Assembly (NCBI GenBank): GCA_943370215.1
Contig: CALRQC020000001.1
Span: 248,001 to 312,000, forward strand
Length of the DNA stretch: 64,000 nucleotides
Source: Niveispirillum sp943370215
GTDB taxonomy: Bacteria; Pseudomonadota; Alphaproteobacteria; Azospirillales; Azospirillaceae
Direction: 5' to 3'
Each line of letters starts with the position of its first letter. Within the stretch, counting starts at the first letter, position 1. The notes below the pieces were generated by a model, which did not search any database, was not told the DNA's origin, and saw only the letters and a program-made list of their open reading frames with translations. Positions 6,313-15,839 of the stretch are shown here, piece after piece. Position numbers and translations under genes: made by a program.

Positions 6313-9222
6313 ATGTCCGGCAATACGGTGCCGCATATTCTGATTGTGGAGGATTCACCCACCCAGGCGCTTCAGTTGGAGCTGATCCTGGACGGGCAGG
6401 GCTGGACCTCCACCATCTGTGGCACGGCAGAGGCGGCGCTGGCGGCTCTCACCCATCTTCATCCCGATCTGCTGGTGGTGGATTACCACCTGCCCCGGAT
6501 GAGCGGGGATGAATTCATCCGCCAATTGCGCCTGAATGCCGTCACCCGCCCGCTTCCCGTCATCATGCTGACGGATGAGGCCACGGCCGAGGCGGAGTTC
6601 AAGGGGCTGGAAAGCGGGGCGGATTCCTATCTGCCCAAATCCGCCGATGCCGATGAACTGGTGCTGCGCATCGGTGGCCTGCTGCGTCGTGCCGCCGGCA
6701 GCGGGCCGGGTTCCAGCGGGCTGGCGGCCCCCTCGCTGCGGGCCTCACGCCTGCTGATCGTCGATGACAGCCCGACCTTCCTGGAATATCTGCGCCTGTT
6801 GTTGCAGGAAGAAGGCTATGAGGTGGTGGCCCTGCAAAGCGGGCTGGCCGCCGCCGCCCTGGTGCAGCAGGAAAGCTTCGACTGCATCATCGTCGACCTG
6901 CATATGCCGGAGATTGACGGCGTGGCGCTCTGTGCCCGGCTGGATGCCATCCGCCGCCGGCGGGAGGATCTGTTCCAGATCGTCATGCTGACCGCCAGCG
7001 ACAGCAAGACCGACCTGATGCGCGGGCTGGAGGCCGGGGCCGACGATTATGTCACCAAGGGCAATGATGTGGAGATCATCAAGGCCCGTATCCGCGCCCT
7101 GGTGCGCCGCAAAAGGCTGCATGAGGAAAATCTGCGCATCTCCATGGAGTTCCGCCGCAAGGAACAGGAGCTGGAGCGCACGCGCGACGAGGTGCGGCTG
7201 GCCGAAGCCCGCGCCTCCCTGGTGGAGGCGCTGGAACGCTCCAACCGCGAACTGGCCGCCACCAATGCCAAGCTGACCCAGGCCCAGGTCGAACTGACCC
7301 GCGCCAAGGAAGCGGCGGAGGCCGCCAACCAGGCCAAATCCGAATTCCTGGCCAATATGAGCCACGAGTTGCGCACGCCGATGAATGGCATCATCGGCAT
7401 GAACGCGCTGCTGCTCTCCACCAGCCTGACGCCGGAACAGCGCCATTCCGCCGAACTGGTGGGATCATCTGCCAAGCTGCTGCTGGGCCTGCTGAACGAT
7501 ATCCTGGACGTCTCCAAGCTGGAGGCGCGGCAGGTGAAGCTGGAATATCTCGATTTCGATATCCCCGCTTTGTTCGCAGAGGTGGTGCAATTGATGGCCC
7601 CCAAGGCGGCGGAACAGGGGATCGAACTGGTGCTGGATATCGCCCCCGCCGCCCGCACCCGTGCCGTCAGCGATCCGATGCGGCTGCGCCAGGTGGTGCT
7701 CAATCTGGTGGGCAATGCCATCAAATTCACCAACCGGGGCGGGGTGGTGGTGGCGGTGCGGCTGGAAGGCGGTCCGACGGTGCCCAGCCTTTCGGTGCGG
7801 GTGACCGACACCGGCATCGGCATCCCGAAAGAGGTGTTGGGGCGGCTGTTCGACAAGTTTGTACAGGCCGACAGTTCCGTCACCCGCCGGTTCGGCGGCA
7901 CCGGGCTGGGTCTGGCCATCTGTCGCCAGACCATGGAATTGATGGATGGCCATATCGGGGTGGACAGCCAGGTGGGGGCCGGTTCCAGCTTCTGGTTCCG
8001 CGTGGCCCTGCGCCCGGTGGCGGAACCCGCCCCCACCGCCCCGCCACCGGCGGAACTGGTGGGGCGCCATGCCCTGTTGGCCGATCCCAGCCCATTGGTG
8101 ACGGCGGCTCTGACCGCCGATCTGGAAAGCCTGGGTCTGCAGGTGGACACCCTGTCCCTGGAACCAGCCACGTCGGCACCGGGCGCGGTGGCGGCAGCCG
8201 ACCTGTTGCTGGTGGATGCGCGCAGCCTGACGGCGGCACAGGCGGCGACCCTGCGCCAGCGCTTCCCATCGGCGGCCCTGGTCGCCCTGCGCCCCATCGG
8301 GTCGGTGGGCGATCCGGTTGATGTTGAACTGGCCGATGCGGCATTGGACAAGCCGGTGCTGCACGACATGTTGCGCAACACGCTGCTGGCGGTGTTGACG
8401 GGCCGCCCCCTGCCGGTGGCCGCCCCGGCCGATCCCTCCCCATGCCGGGAGGAACCGGGCAGCAGCGGGCATATCCTGCTGGCAGAAGATAATTACATCA
8501 ACCAGCAGGTGGCCCTGCATATGCTGACGGGGGCCGGCTTCACCGTCGATGTGGTGGGCAATGGGGCCGAGGCACTGGCCGCCCTGGGTCGCGGCGCTTA
8601 TGACCTGATCCTGATGGATGTGCAGATGCCGGTGATGGATGGGGTGGAGGCGACGCGCCGCATCCGCGCCGATGAAGGGCCGGGCCGCCATATCCCCATC
8701 ATCGCCATGACCGCCCATGCCATGACGGGGCTGGAGGAAAGCTATCGTGCCGCCGGCATGGATGATTACATCTCCAAGCCGGTGGAATATCAGGCTTTTC
8801 TGGCCAAGGTGCGGTCCTGGTCCGGGCGCGGCCGCGCACCCGACGCCGTGGCCGCCACCGATCCGGCCCCGCCGCCAGGGATTGACGAGGCGGCGATCCT
8901 GCAAATCCAGGCCCTGATGCCGCCGCCGCAATTCACCACCCTGATGGGCAATTTCCTGGCCAACTCCCGCCAGCGGCTGGCGCGGGTGGAGGCGGCGCGC
9001 CTGTCTGGCGATCTGGGGGCGCTGGGCCATGACCTGCATGATCTGATCAGCACCACCGGCAGTTTTGGTTGCCGCGATCTGGTGGTGCTGGGCCGGGAGG
9101 TGGAGGCCGCCATCCGCGCTGCGCAGCCCGACCCGGCCTTGACCCGGCTGACGGATTTCTGCGCCGCCGCCGGCCACGCCCTCAGCTATCTGGAAGAACG
9201 GTTTCAGCCGGTGATGGGGTAG
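6313..9222 (+). CDS. Hybrid sensor histidine kinase with four receiver domains and C-terminal Hpt
   Basis: A soluble 969-residue phosphorelay protein without membrane segments. Order: receiver 1 (about 8-120, D57), receiver 2 (about 145-265, D195), a coiled-coil linker, HisKA with H351 in NMSHELRTP, HATPase_c with DTGIGIP and GTGLGL motifs, then receiver 3 (about 575-690). Receiver 3 is weakly conserved but keeps D635 and a late Lys. Receiver 4 (about 715-835, D769) and a C-terminal Hpt domain whose HDLISTTGSFG segment places H909 as the phospho-accepting His follow. Two N-terminal receivers as the input module mean it is probably driven by other kinases or by protein contact. The stop lies 41 bases inside the convergent DUF4260 gene. 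Target is unknown; it may relate to the nearby chemosensory operon. Confidence 0.88.
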   Translation: MSGNTVPHILIVEDSPTQALQLELILDGQGWTSTICGTAEAALAALTHLHPDLLVVDYHLPRMSGDEFIRQLRLNAVTRPLPVIMLTDEATAEAEFKGLESGADSYLPKSADADELVLRIGGLLRRAAGSGPGSSGLAAPSLRASRLLIVDDSPTFLEYLRLLLQEEGYEVVALQSGLAAAALVQQESFDCIIVDLHMPEIDGVALCARLDAIRRRREDLFQIVMLTASDSKTDLMRGLEAGADDYVTKGNDVEIIKARIRALVRRKRLHEENLRISMEFRRKEQELERTRDEVRLAEARASLVEALERSNRELAATNAKLTQAQVELTRAKEAAEAANQAKSEFLANMSHELRTPMNGIIGMNALLLSTSLTPEQRHSAELVGSSAKLLLGLLNDILDVSKLEARQVKLEYLDFDIPALFAEVVQLMAPKAAEQGIELVLDIAPAARTRAVSDPMRLRQVVLNLVGNAIKFTNRGGVVVAVRLEGGPTVPSLSVRVTDTGIGIPKEVLGRLFDKFVQADSSVTRRFGGTGLGLAICRQTMELMDGHIGVDSQVGAGSSFWFRVALRPVAEPAPTAPPPAELVGRHALLADPSPLVTAALTADLESLGLQVDTLSLEPATSAPGAVAAADLLLVDARSLTAAQAATLRQRFPSAALVALRPIGSVGDPVDVELADAALDKPVLHDMLRNTLLAVLTGRPLPVAAPADPSPCREEPGSSGHILLAEDNYINQQVALHMLTGAGFTVDVVGNGAEALAALGRGAYDLILMDVQMPVMDGVEATRRIRADEGPGRHIPIIAMTAHAMTGLEESYRAAGMDDYISKPVEYQAFLAKVRSWSGRGRAPDAVAATDPAPPPGIDEAAILQIQALMPPPQFTTLMGNFLANSRQRLARVEAARLSGDLGALGHDLHDLISTTGSFGCRDLVVLGREVEAAIRAAQPDPALTRLTDFCAAAGHALSYLEERFQPVMG

Positions 9223-9604
9223 GGCGGGGCGACAGCAGACCCCCACCCAGATGGCTGAATCGGAACCCCTGTTCATATTTCAGCCCGAAGCCCAGCGCAC
9301 GATCCAGGGCGATATGGGCGATCCAGATCAGCGCCAGATGGCTGGCCCAGTCCCGCCCGGCCCCCAGGCCCCAGGCCAGCCCCGCCGCCGGCAGCAGATA
9401 GGCGTGAAACAGATTGTATAGCCGCGCCCCCGCCTTGGGCCCGGCCAGATAGCCCAGCATCGACAGGTCGGGCAGCAGGAACAGCACCGCGAACAGCCCC
9501 CAATCCCCGCCCTGATGGCCATAGGCCCAGAGTGTGGCGGCAAACAGGCCCAATGCCTCCAGATGCAGCAGTGCTTTTGGCGTGCCATTGACCATGCCCG
9601 GCAT
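9182..9604 (-). CDS. DUF4260 family membrane protein
   Basis: A 140-residue, mostly hydrophobic protein with about four predicted membrane segments. The conserved segments LLPDLSMLGYLAGP, LYNLFHAYLLPA and IWIAHIALDRALGFGLKY match the DUF4260 family, whose function is unknown. I chose the ATG at 9604 because AAGGA precedes it by 6 bases; a farther start at 9640 lacks a ribosome site. Its 3' end overlaps the convergent hybrid kinase gene by 41 bases. It is divergently arranged with a LysR regulator 94 bases away, so that regulator may control it. Confidence 0.8.
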   Translation of the reverse strand: MPGMVNGTPKALLHLEALGLFAATLWAYGHQGGDWGLFAVLFLLPDLSMLGYLAGPKAGARLYNLFHAYLLPAAGLAWGLGAGRDWASHLALIWIAHIALDRALGFGLKYEQGFRFSHLGGGLLSPRPTPSPAETVLPDS

Positions 9605-9698
9605 GATGGATCCTTGATCGTTTATGCTTGGTGTGGCCACTCTCCATTATTCATTTCCGCATGGTAATATCCGAAAAACTGATAAGGTCATTTCAAAA

Positions 9699-10625
9699 AT
9701 GAAAGATATTGATTGGGCCTTGCTGCGCTCCTTCCTGGCGGTGGTGGAAACCGGCTCCCTGTCGGCGGCAGCGCTGCGGAGCGCCACCACGCAACCCACC
9801 CTCAGCCGCCATATCCGGGAGTTGGAGCGGCTGTTGGGCGTGCTGCTGTTCACCCGCTCGGCCCGTGGGCTGCACCCCACGGAAGCGGCCCTGCGCCTGA
9901 TCGATGATGCCCGGGCCATGGGCCAGGCCGCCCAGCGTCTGGGTTTCAAGGCCCAGGGGCAGGCCCAGACATTGCGCGGCACGGTTCGCCTGACCGCATC
10001 GGTGATTGTCGCCAACCTGCTGTTGCCGCCCTTGATTGTGGCCCTGCGGCAGGCGGAACCGCTTATTCAGGTGGAGATTGTGGCATCGGATACGATCCAG
10101 AACCTGTTGCATCGGGATGCGGATATCGCCATCCGCATGGTGGCGCCGACGCAGCAAGCCCTGATCGCCCGCAAGCTGGGCGACACGCCCATCGGCCTGT
10201 TCGCCAGCCGCGATTATGCCGCCCGCCATGGCTTGCCTGAAACCGTGCAGGATTTGGCGGCCCATACGCTGTTGGGTTTTGACCGCAGCGACATGATCAT
10301 CCGGCTGGCCGGGGAGAACGGTTTGCCCCTGGCGCGGGAGGATTTCGCCCTGCGCTGTGATGATCAGATGCTGTACTGGCACCTGCTGCTGGCCGGCGCC
10401 GGCCTTGGCTTCGCCCAGCACCTGCTCGCCCGCCGCCAGCCGGATCTGCTGCCCGTCCCGCTGGATATCCGCTGCCCGGTCCTGCCGGTCTGGCTGGTGA
10501 TGCAGGAAGAGGTCCGCAACACCCCCCGCATCCGCCGCGTCGCCGATTTCCTAGGCAATGCACTGGCGGAGATGCTGGGCCGGGGGCGGACGGATTGTGC
10601 GGGGGGTGGGGATGTGATGGGGTAA
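9699..10625 (+). CDS. LysR family transcriptional regulator
   Basis: 308 residues. The N-terminal winged HTH (WALLRSFLAVVETGSLSAAA to LSRHIRELERLLGVLLFTR, about residues 5-60) is followed by a LysR substrate-binding domain with the DIAIRMVAP segment typical of the family. The ATG at 9699 starts the HTH directly and has AAGG upstream. It is transcribed divergently from the DUF4260 gene. LysR proteins usually act on the divergent neighbour, so that gene is the best candidate target. Effector is unknown. Confidence 0.88.
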   Translation: MKDIDWALLRSFLAVVETGSLSAAALRSATTQPTLSRHIRELERLLGVLLFTRSARGLHPTEAALRLIDDARAMGQAAQRLGFKAQGQAQTLRGTVRLTASVIVANLLLPPLIVALRQAEPLIQVEIVASDTIQNLLHRDADIAIRMVAPTQQALIARKLGDTPIGLFASRDYAARHGLPETVQDLAAHTLLGFDRSDMIIRLAGENGLPLAREDFALRCDDQMLYWHLLLAGAGLGFAQHLLARRQPDLLPVPLDIRCPVLPVWLVMQEEVRNTPRIRRVADFLGNALAEMLGRGRTDCAGGGDVMG

Positions 10626-10740
10626 AAGTCCTAGTGTGGGGTTTTGTGCCTGGGGGAGGGGGCTGCGCAACAGGGAGTGAAAATGTGTTGCGTAGTGTTG
10701 CGTAGGATGGGTTACCCAACCGGTCTGGCCGCCCGACTCC

Positions 10741-10884
10741 CAAGGATTGATCGCTGCTAAGCCGGCGCCCAAGGTTGCGCTGACGCTGCGCCTGGACCCG
10801 GTGGTAGTGGATCATTTCCGTGCCACGGGGCCCGGCTGGCAAAGCCGCATCAATGAAACGCTGCGTAAAGCTGTGGGGTTGTGA
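10741..10884 (+). pseudogene. BrnA-type antitoxin remnant (C-terminal DNA-binding part only)
   Basis: The frame ending at the TGA at 10882-10884 encodes AKPAPKVALTLRLDPVVVDH, then FRATGPGWQSRINETLRKAVGL. This is a close match to the C-terminal ribbon-helix-helix of BrnA/COG3514 antitoxins. The N-terminal half (the usual EWTEEDF region) is missing: an in-frame stop lies at 10693, and the only starts are a poor TTG at 10747 or other non-standard codons. No BrnT-like toxin is adjacent. This is best read as a decayed toxin-antitoxin fragment, although a short expressed RHH peptide cannot be excluded. Confidence 0.6.
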
Positions 10885-10904
10885 GGGGCATAGCAGCCCT
10901 TCCC

Positions 10905-11951
10905 CTACCCCCGCACCAGCCCCACCAGTTTCGCCCCGATCTCCGTCGGGTTCAGCACATGGCTGGCGCCGCCCATGTCGATGGCGACACCGGGCATTCC
11001 GTGGACCACGGAGCTGGCCTTGTCCTGGGCGATGGTGGTGGCGCCTAACCTGTGCAGATGGGCCAGTTCGGCGGAGCCGTCGGCCCCCATGCCTGACAGC
11101 AGCACGCCCACCACGTCCGCCCCGAACTGGTCCGCCACGCTGCGGAACAGGTGGGAAACGGCGGGGCGCAGGCCGCTTTCCGGTGCGGCGTCGGACAGGC
11201 GGATCACCCCGTTGCGGTCAATGCCCAGATGCCGGTCGTCCGGCGCCAGATAGACATGGCCAGGCATTGTGCCGGTGAAATCGCGTGCCACCTGTACCTC
11301 AAGGCCCGTGGAAAGCCGCAGCCATTCGGCAAAACCTTCCACAAAGCCATTGGCAATATGCTGCACCACCAGGATGGGCAGGGGGAAATCCGCCGGCAGG
11401 CTGGACAGGATGGTCTGCAACGCCATCGGTCCCCCGGTGGACGCACCGATGGCCACCAGCCGGGGCCGGCTGCGCCCGCCTGCCGGATCGCCAGTAACCG
11501 CCCCGGTGCGGGGGGTGCTGCCCAGCGGCGGCGGGCGGCGCCAGCGGCGCACCACCCGCACTTCCGACATCAGCCGCACGGTCATCACCAGATCGGCCAC
11601 CTCCCGATCATGGTCGGCATGGCCGATGCCGGCCGGCCGGCGGACAAAGGCCAGGGCGCCAGCCTCCACCGCGCGGAAGGTGGCGGCGACCTGATCGGTC
11701 ATCATGCCGGAAACAATAACGATGGGAACCGGTAGCGTTTCCATGATGCGGCGGGTGGCGGTGAAACCATCCATGCCGGGCATATGGATATCCATCGTCA
11801 CCACGTCGGGTTTCAGATCCTGCACGGCCGTCACCGCTTCCTCGCCACTGGAAACGGCGCCCACCACCCGCAAGTCGGGCTGGGTTTCCAGGATACTGAC
11901 CAGGAAGGCCCGTATCGTGGGGGAATCTTCGGCGACCAGAACCTTAATCAC
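10905..11951 (-). CDS. cheB: CheB protein-glutamate methylesterase/deamidase
   Basis: 348 residues. The N-terminal receiver domain (residues 1-125) has D54 as phospho-acceptor in VTMDIHMPGMDG. A variable Pro/Arg-rich linker leads to the C-terminal methylesterase domain, with catalytic S171 (GASTGGP), H198 (VVQHIA) and D291 (SGMGADG). It removes methyl groups from the chemoreceptor, opposing the CheR in the same operon. It is the last gene of the leftward chemosensory operon, 11 bases after cheA. In Wsp-type systems the equivalent is WspF, a negative regulator. Confidence 0.93.
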   Translation of the reverse strand: MIKVLVAEDSPTIRAFLVSILETQPDLRVVGAVSSGEEAVTAVQDLKPDVVTMDIHMPGMDGFTATRRIMETLPVPIVIVSGMMTDQVAATFRAVEAGALAFVRRPAGIGHADHDREVADLVMTVRLMSEVRVVRRWRRPPPLGSTPRTGAVTGDPAGGRSRPRLVAIGASTGGPMALQTILSSLPADFPLPILVVQHIANGFVEGFAEWLRLSTGLEVQVARDFTGTMPGHVYLAPDDRHLGIDRNGVIRLSDAAPESGLRPAVSHLFRSVADQFGADVVGVLLSGMGADGSAELAHLHRLGATTIAQDKASSVVHGMPGVAIDMGGASHVLNPTEIGAKLVGLVRG

Positions 11952-11962
11952 AACGCACGTCC

Positions 11963-14200
11963 TTAAATCAGGCGACCGATCATATCCAGCAGATCGCTTT
12001 GGTCGAAACTTTTCTTGACGATATAAGCACTGGCGCCGACATCAACCCCGCGTTCCCTATCCTCCCGCGTTTCCAGCGAGGTAATCAGGATCACCGGCAG
12101 GTCGGCCGTCCGGGGATCGTGGCGGATTTTGCCGGTCAGTTCAAACCCGCTCATCCGCGGCATTTCCACGTCAGAGACGATCAGGTCGAAACTCTCCTCC
12201 GCCAGCAGACCCCAGGCCTCCAGCCCGTCCACGGCGGTGCGCACCCGGTATCCGGCCGCTTCCAGCACATGCTTGAACAGGGTGCGCGCGGTGATGCTGT
12301 CTTCGGCGATCAGGATGGATTTGCGCGCCGGGGCGGCCATGCTGGTCAGGCTGCGGGCCGGGCGCGCCGGGAAATCCTGGCGCAGCGCGCTGCGCAGCAG
12401 CTCATGCACATTCAGCACAAAGCCCAGACCGCCCGACGGCAGCATGATGGCCCCGGCCACGCAGGCCACCTGCGCCAGGGGCCAACCCAGACTTTTCATC
12501 AGGATTTCGGTTTCGCCGATAATTTGGTCCACCTCGATGGCGATACGCTGGCCAGCGGCGGCCACCACCAGATAATGCCGGAACTCCCCTGCCGGTTCCG
12601 CCCCGCCGGACAGACGCAACAGGTCGGCCAGCCGCACCAGCCCGACAGCTTTGCCGTCCACCCGCACCACCTCCCGCTGGTCCACCAGTTCCACCGCCCG
12701 CCAGGGGATGCGCGCCACCCGTTCCACCCGGTTGGTGGGCAGGGCCAGACATTGCGTGCCCACCCGCGTCATCACCACGCGGAAGGCTGCCATCGTCACC
12801 GGCAGCAGCAGGCGGAAGGTTGTACCGGTGCCGGGGGCGGTTTCCACCGCGATGGTGCCACCCAGCCGCTCCACCTTCTCCTGCACGATGGCCAGCCCCA
12901 GCCCCCGACCGGACAAATCGGTCAGCCCGTTGCTGGTGGACAGGCCGGACTGGAAAGCCAGCGCCAGGATTTGCCCCTGGTTCAGTACCGCCGCCTCCTC
13001 TTCATCCACCACGCCTTGCGCGATGGCTTCCGCCACCAGCCGGGCCCCATCCATGCCGCGCCCATCATCGCTGATGGCGATTTCCGCCCGGCCGCCATCA
13101 CGGGGAGCGAGGCTGATGGACAGGGTACCCTGGCCGGGCTTGCCCTGCGCCAGTCGTTCGGCCGGTGTTTCAAATCCATGGCCGATGGCGTTCCGGATCA
13201 GGTGTAGTAGCGCGTCGCGCAACTCCTCCTGTACCCGCCGGTCCAGCTCCAGCGCCTCCCCGGCGACGACAAGCTGGATGTCCTTGCCCTGTTCGCGCGA
13301 CAGTTCGCGCACATTCTGTGCCACCAGATCCAGCAGGTTGGTGGCGGGTTGCATCAACACCTGCTTGGTGCCGCTCAACAGCCCGTCCACACTTTTGGCC
13401 AGCCCGCGCGCTTCCTGGTCGGCCTCCATGGCCAGTTTGCTCAAGCGTGATCCCAGCCAGGCCAGTGTCTGTGCGTCATGGTCAGCCTGTGCCGTCTGGC
13501 CCAGCCGGCCCCGGCTGCGTGTGCGTTCCCCCAGTTCCCGTCCCAGCCCGCGCAGCATGGCCGCCCGCTCCAACCCGGACAGTTTGGCGCCGATCAGTTC
13601 CTCTGCCTGATGCAGCAACCGGTCCAACTGGGCGATGGGCACGCGCACCGTCTGCTTCACCGGCCGGGGGGCGGCCGCATGGTCCGGCCCCGGGGGGGTG
13701 ATGGCGGGGGCCGGTATTGCCGCCGCCACGGCAGCGGGGGCCGGGATAGGCGGCGGCAAGGGGGGCGGCGGCGGGCTGGTTGTCCCCGGAACCCCTGCCT
13801 TCTGGTCGATATCGGCGACCAGCCGTTCCAACCCCGGTGGATCGGTTGGGCTGGGGCCGTTGCCGCCACCGGGGATCATCACCCGGATGGCCCCCACACT
13901 GCGGTGCATCAGGTCGCGCAGGTCGCCATCCAGCGCCATGCTGCCCTGCTTCACCAGGGACAGCAGGGATTCCAGCGCATGGCATAGCGCCACCAGCGAC
14001 CCCAGATTGACCGTGCGCGCCGCACCCTTCAGGGTGTGGACCTGCCGGAAGGTCTGTTCCACCAGTTCGCGCCGCCGCTCCTCCGTGACACCGCGATCCA
14101 GTTCCAGCAGTGCGGCACCCAGAGCCGTGGCATGTTCCTCCGCTTCCACGGTGAACATGGCCAGCAGCCGTTGCAGAAGCTGTTCATTCCTGCTGTTCAT
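11963..14200 (-). CDS. CheA-type hybrid histidine kinase with C-terminal receiver
   Basis: 745 residues. An N-terminal Hpt domain has H55 in QVHTLKGAARTV, followed by a Pro/Ala-rich linker, a kinase core (N-box LIRNAIGHGFE, G-boxes DDGRGMDG and GRGLGLAIVQ), a CheW-like domain and a C-terminal receiver (about 625-745, DLIVSDVEMPRMSG). There is no separate CheY in this operon, so the fused receiver is either a phosphate sink or part of a relay. WspE of Pseudomonas and FrzE of Myxococcus have the same fusion. It receives signals from the adjacent MCP through the CheW proteins and phosphorylates CheB and an unidentified output regulator. Confidence 0.92.
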   Translation of the reverse strand: MNSRNEQLLQRLLAMFTVEAEEHATALGAALLELDRGVTEERRRELVEQTFRQVHTLKGAARTVNLGSLVALCHALESLLSLVKQGSMALDGDLRDLMHRSVGAIRVMIPGGGNGPSPTDPPGLERLVADIDQKAGVPGTTSPPPPPLPPPIPAPAAVAAAIPAPAITPPGPDHAAAPRPVKQTVRVPIAQLDRLLHQAEELIGAKLSGLERAAMLRGLGRELGERTRSRGRLGQTAQADHDAQTLAWLGSRLSKLAMEADQEARGLAKSVDGLLSGTKQVLMQPATNLLDLVAQNVRELSREQGKDIQLVVAGEALELDRRVQEELRDALLHLIRNAIGHGFETPAERLAQGKPGQGTLSISLAPRDGGRAEIAISDDGRGMDGARLVAEAIAQGVVDEEEAAVLNQGQILALAFQSGLSTSNGLTDLSGRGLGLAIVQEKVERLGGTIAVETAPGTGTTFRLLLPVTMAAFRVVMTRVGTQCLALPTNRVERVARIPWRAVELVDQREVVRVDGKAVGLVRLADLLRLSGGAEPAGEFRHYLVVAAAGQRIAIEVDQIIGETEILMKSLGWPLAQVACVAGAIMLPSGGLGFVLNVHELLRSALRQDFPARPARSLTSMAAPARKSILIAEDSITARTLFKHVLEAAGYRVRTAVDGLEAWGLLAEESFDLIVSDVEMPRMSGFELTGKIRHDPRTADLPVILITSLETREDRERGVDVGASAYIVKKSFDQSDLLDMIGRLI

Positions 14201-14222
14201 GGACCGTCCCCGTCGCCGCCCG

Positions 14223-15839
14223 TCAGGCGCGATACTGGCTGACCAGCGATTTCAGCTTGTGCCCCAGCGCATTCAGATTATGCGCCGCCGTTTCCGCCTG
14301 CTTGGTGGCCACCGTATTCTGGGTGCTGGCCTGCCGGATGCTGTCCATGGCCAGCGCCACCTGATCGATGCCCACCTGCTGCTGCTGGTTGGATGCGACG
14401 ATCTGGGTGCTGGCCTGGGTGGCAATGGCGATATTCTGGGCCAGATGTTCGATGGCTTGCCCCGCTTCCAGCGACTGGCGCACCCCGGCATCCACCGCTT
14501 TGGAGCCCTGTTCGGCGGCCAGCACTGCGGTGGCCGTGGCCTTCTGAATATCGGTCAGGATGGCGCGGACCTGGGCCGTCGCTTCCTTGGACTGTTCGGC
14601 CAGGCTTTTCACCTCCGTGGCCACCACCACGAAACCTTTGCCCTGTTCCCCCGCCCGCGCCGCCTCGATGGCGGCATTGACGGCCAGCAGGTTGGATTGT
14701 TCGGCCAGATCATTGACGGAGGCGACGATGGTGCCGATCGCCTGGCTTTGTTCAGACAGTTTGATCACCGCCTCGGCGATGGCGCCGATCTGGTCGCGCA
14801 CCAGATTGATGCCGGCGATGCTCTGTTCCACCGCCCGCTTGCCGGTGGCGGAGATTTGTGCTGTCGCCTGGGCCGTATCGGCGACATGGCGGGCTTTTTC
14901 GGTGGAAAGCTGGGAGGTCTTGCGCACCTCCTCCATGGTGGAGGAGGTTTCCGCCAGGGCCGTGGCTGTCTCCGCCGCCGAAGCAGCCACCTGGGCCGTG
15001 GTGCTGACAATCTGGCTGCCGGCGGATCCCAGCACATTGATGCCTTCCGACAATTCCTGCATCAGTTGCCGCAGGCTGCGCGTCATCCGCATGAAGGTAT
15101 CGGAGAGGATACCCACCTCGTCCGTGCGGCTGGAAGGTGTCAGCGTCACGGTCAGATCGCCGGTGCCGATCCGCTCGGCGATGCGGGTGATTTCCTGCAA
15201 CGGGGTGGCGATATTGCGGCTGAGATAGAGGCCGGAAGCCAGCACCAGCAGGCCGGCGATCAGCGCCCCGCCAATGACGCTGGCCCGCGCCATTTCGGTG
15301 GTGTCATCCAGTTCCGCCTCCCGTTGGCGCAACAGGGTGTCTTCCACCGCGTGCATCTGAGCAATGACGCCGCGAAAATCATCCATCGCCTTCTGACCCC
15401 GCAGGGTCATCACCGCCGCCTGGCTTTCCTGGAAACCCTGGTTGCGGCGGATATCCACGTTCATGCGCATGGATTCGGTTTTCACCGCGATGAATTCTTC
15501 CGCCCGGTCCATATTGCGCACCTGATCCTGGTTATCGGCGATCAGGTTGCGCAACGTGCGGATACCCGGCTGCAGCCGGCCCAGCGCACTTTCATAAGGT
15601 TCCAGGAATTTCGGGTCGCCGGTAATCAGGAAACCGCGCTGCCCCGTCTCGACATCCTGCATGATGGAAAGCAGTTCGGTGATGGAGCCCTGCACCTGAT
15701 AGGTGTGGCTGCGCCAGGCGGCGTCAGCGGTCAACCGGTCTGTCACCCGCAGCGAAACGCCGCCAACCACCAGAAGAACCAGCAGCACCATGCATAGGCT
15801 GCCCCAGATTTTCGTGCCCACGGTGATGCGCATGATCAT
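14223..15839 (-). CDS. Methyl-accepting chemotaxis protein with CHASE3 sensor
   Basis: 538 residues. An N-terminal membrane segment (about 10-32) is followed by a helical periplasmic CHASE3-like domain with the DVETGQRGFLITG signature, a second membrane segment (about 190-210), a HAMP domain, and a cytoplasmic signalling domain whose tip reads LAEQSNLLAVNAAIEAARAG. The start codon overlaps the cheW stop (ATGA), indicating translational coupling. It is the only receptor inside the operon and is probably its dedicated input. CHASE3 ligands are mostly unknown. Confidence 0.92.
   Translation of the reverse strand: MIMRITVGTKIWGSLCMVLLVLLVVGGVSLRVTDRLTADAAWRSHTYQVQGSITELLSIMQDVETGQRGFLITGDPKFLEPYESALGRLQPGIRTLRNLIADNQDQVRNMDRAEEFIAVKTESMRMNVDIRRNQGFQESQAAVMTLRGQKAMDDFRGVIAQMHAVEDTLLRQREAELDDTTEMARASVIGGALIAGLLVLASGLYLSRNIATPLQEITRIAERIGTGDLTVTLTPSSRTDEVGILSDTFMRMTRSLRQLMQELSEGINVLGSAGSQIVSTTAQVAASAAETATALAETSSTMEEVRKTSQLSTEKARHVADTAQATAQISATGKRAVEQSIAGINLVRDQIGAIAEAVIKLSEQSQAIGTIVASVNDLAEQSNLLAVNAAIEAARAGEQGKGFVVVATEVKSLAEQSKEATAQVRAILTDIQKATATAVLAAEQGSKAVDAGVRQSLEAGQAIEHLAQNIAIATQASTQIVASNQQQQVGIDQVALAMDSIRQASTQNTVATKQAETAAHNLNALGHKLKSLVSQYRA

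Noticed and set aside
3941..6358. 805-codon minus-strand frame opposite the copper receptor
   Set aside because: Its composition is an artefact of high third-position GC. The plus-strand protein has all TonB receptor domains and a signal peptide.
7465..9276. 603-codon minus-strand frame opposite the hybrid kinase
   Set aside because: Gly/Gln/His-rich translation with no domain, opposite a gene with six recognised domains.
13635..15797. 720-codon plus-strand frame opposite cheA and the chemoreceptor
   Set aside because: Low-complexity Gly/Arg-rich translation. The minus-strand genes are recognised throughout and coupled to their neighbours.
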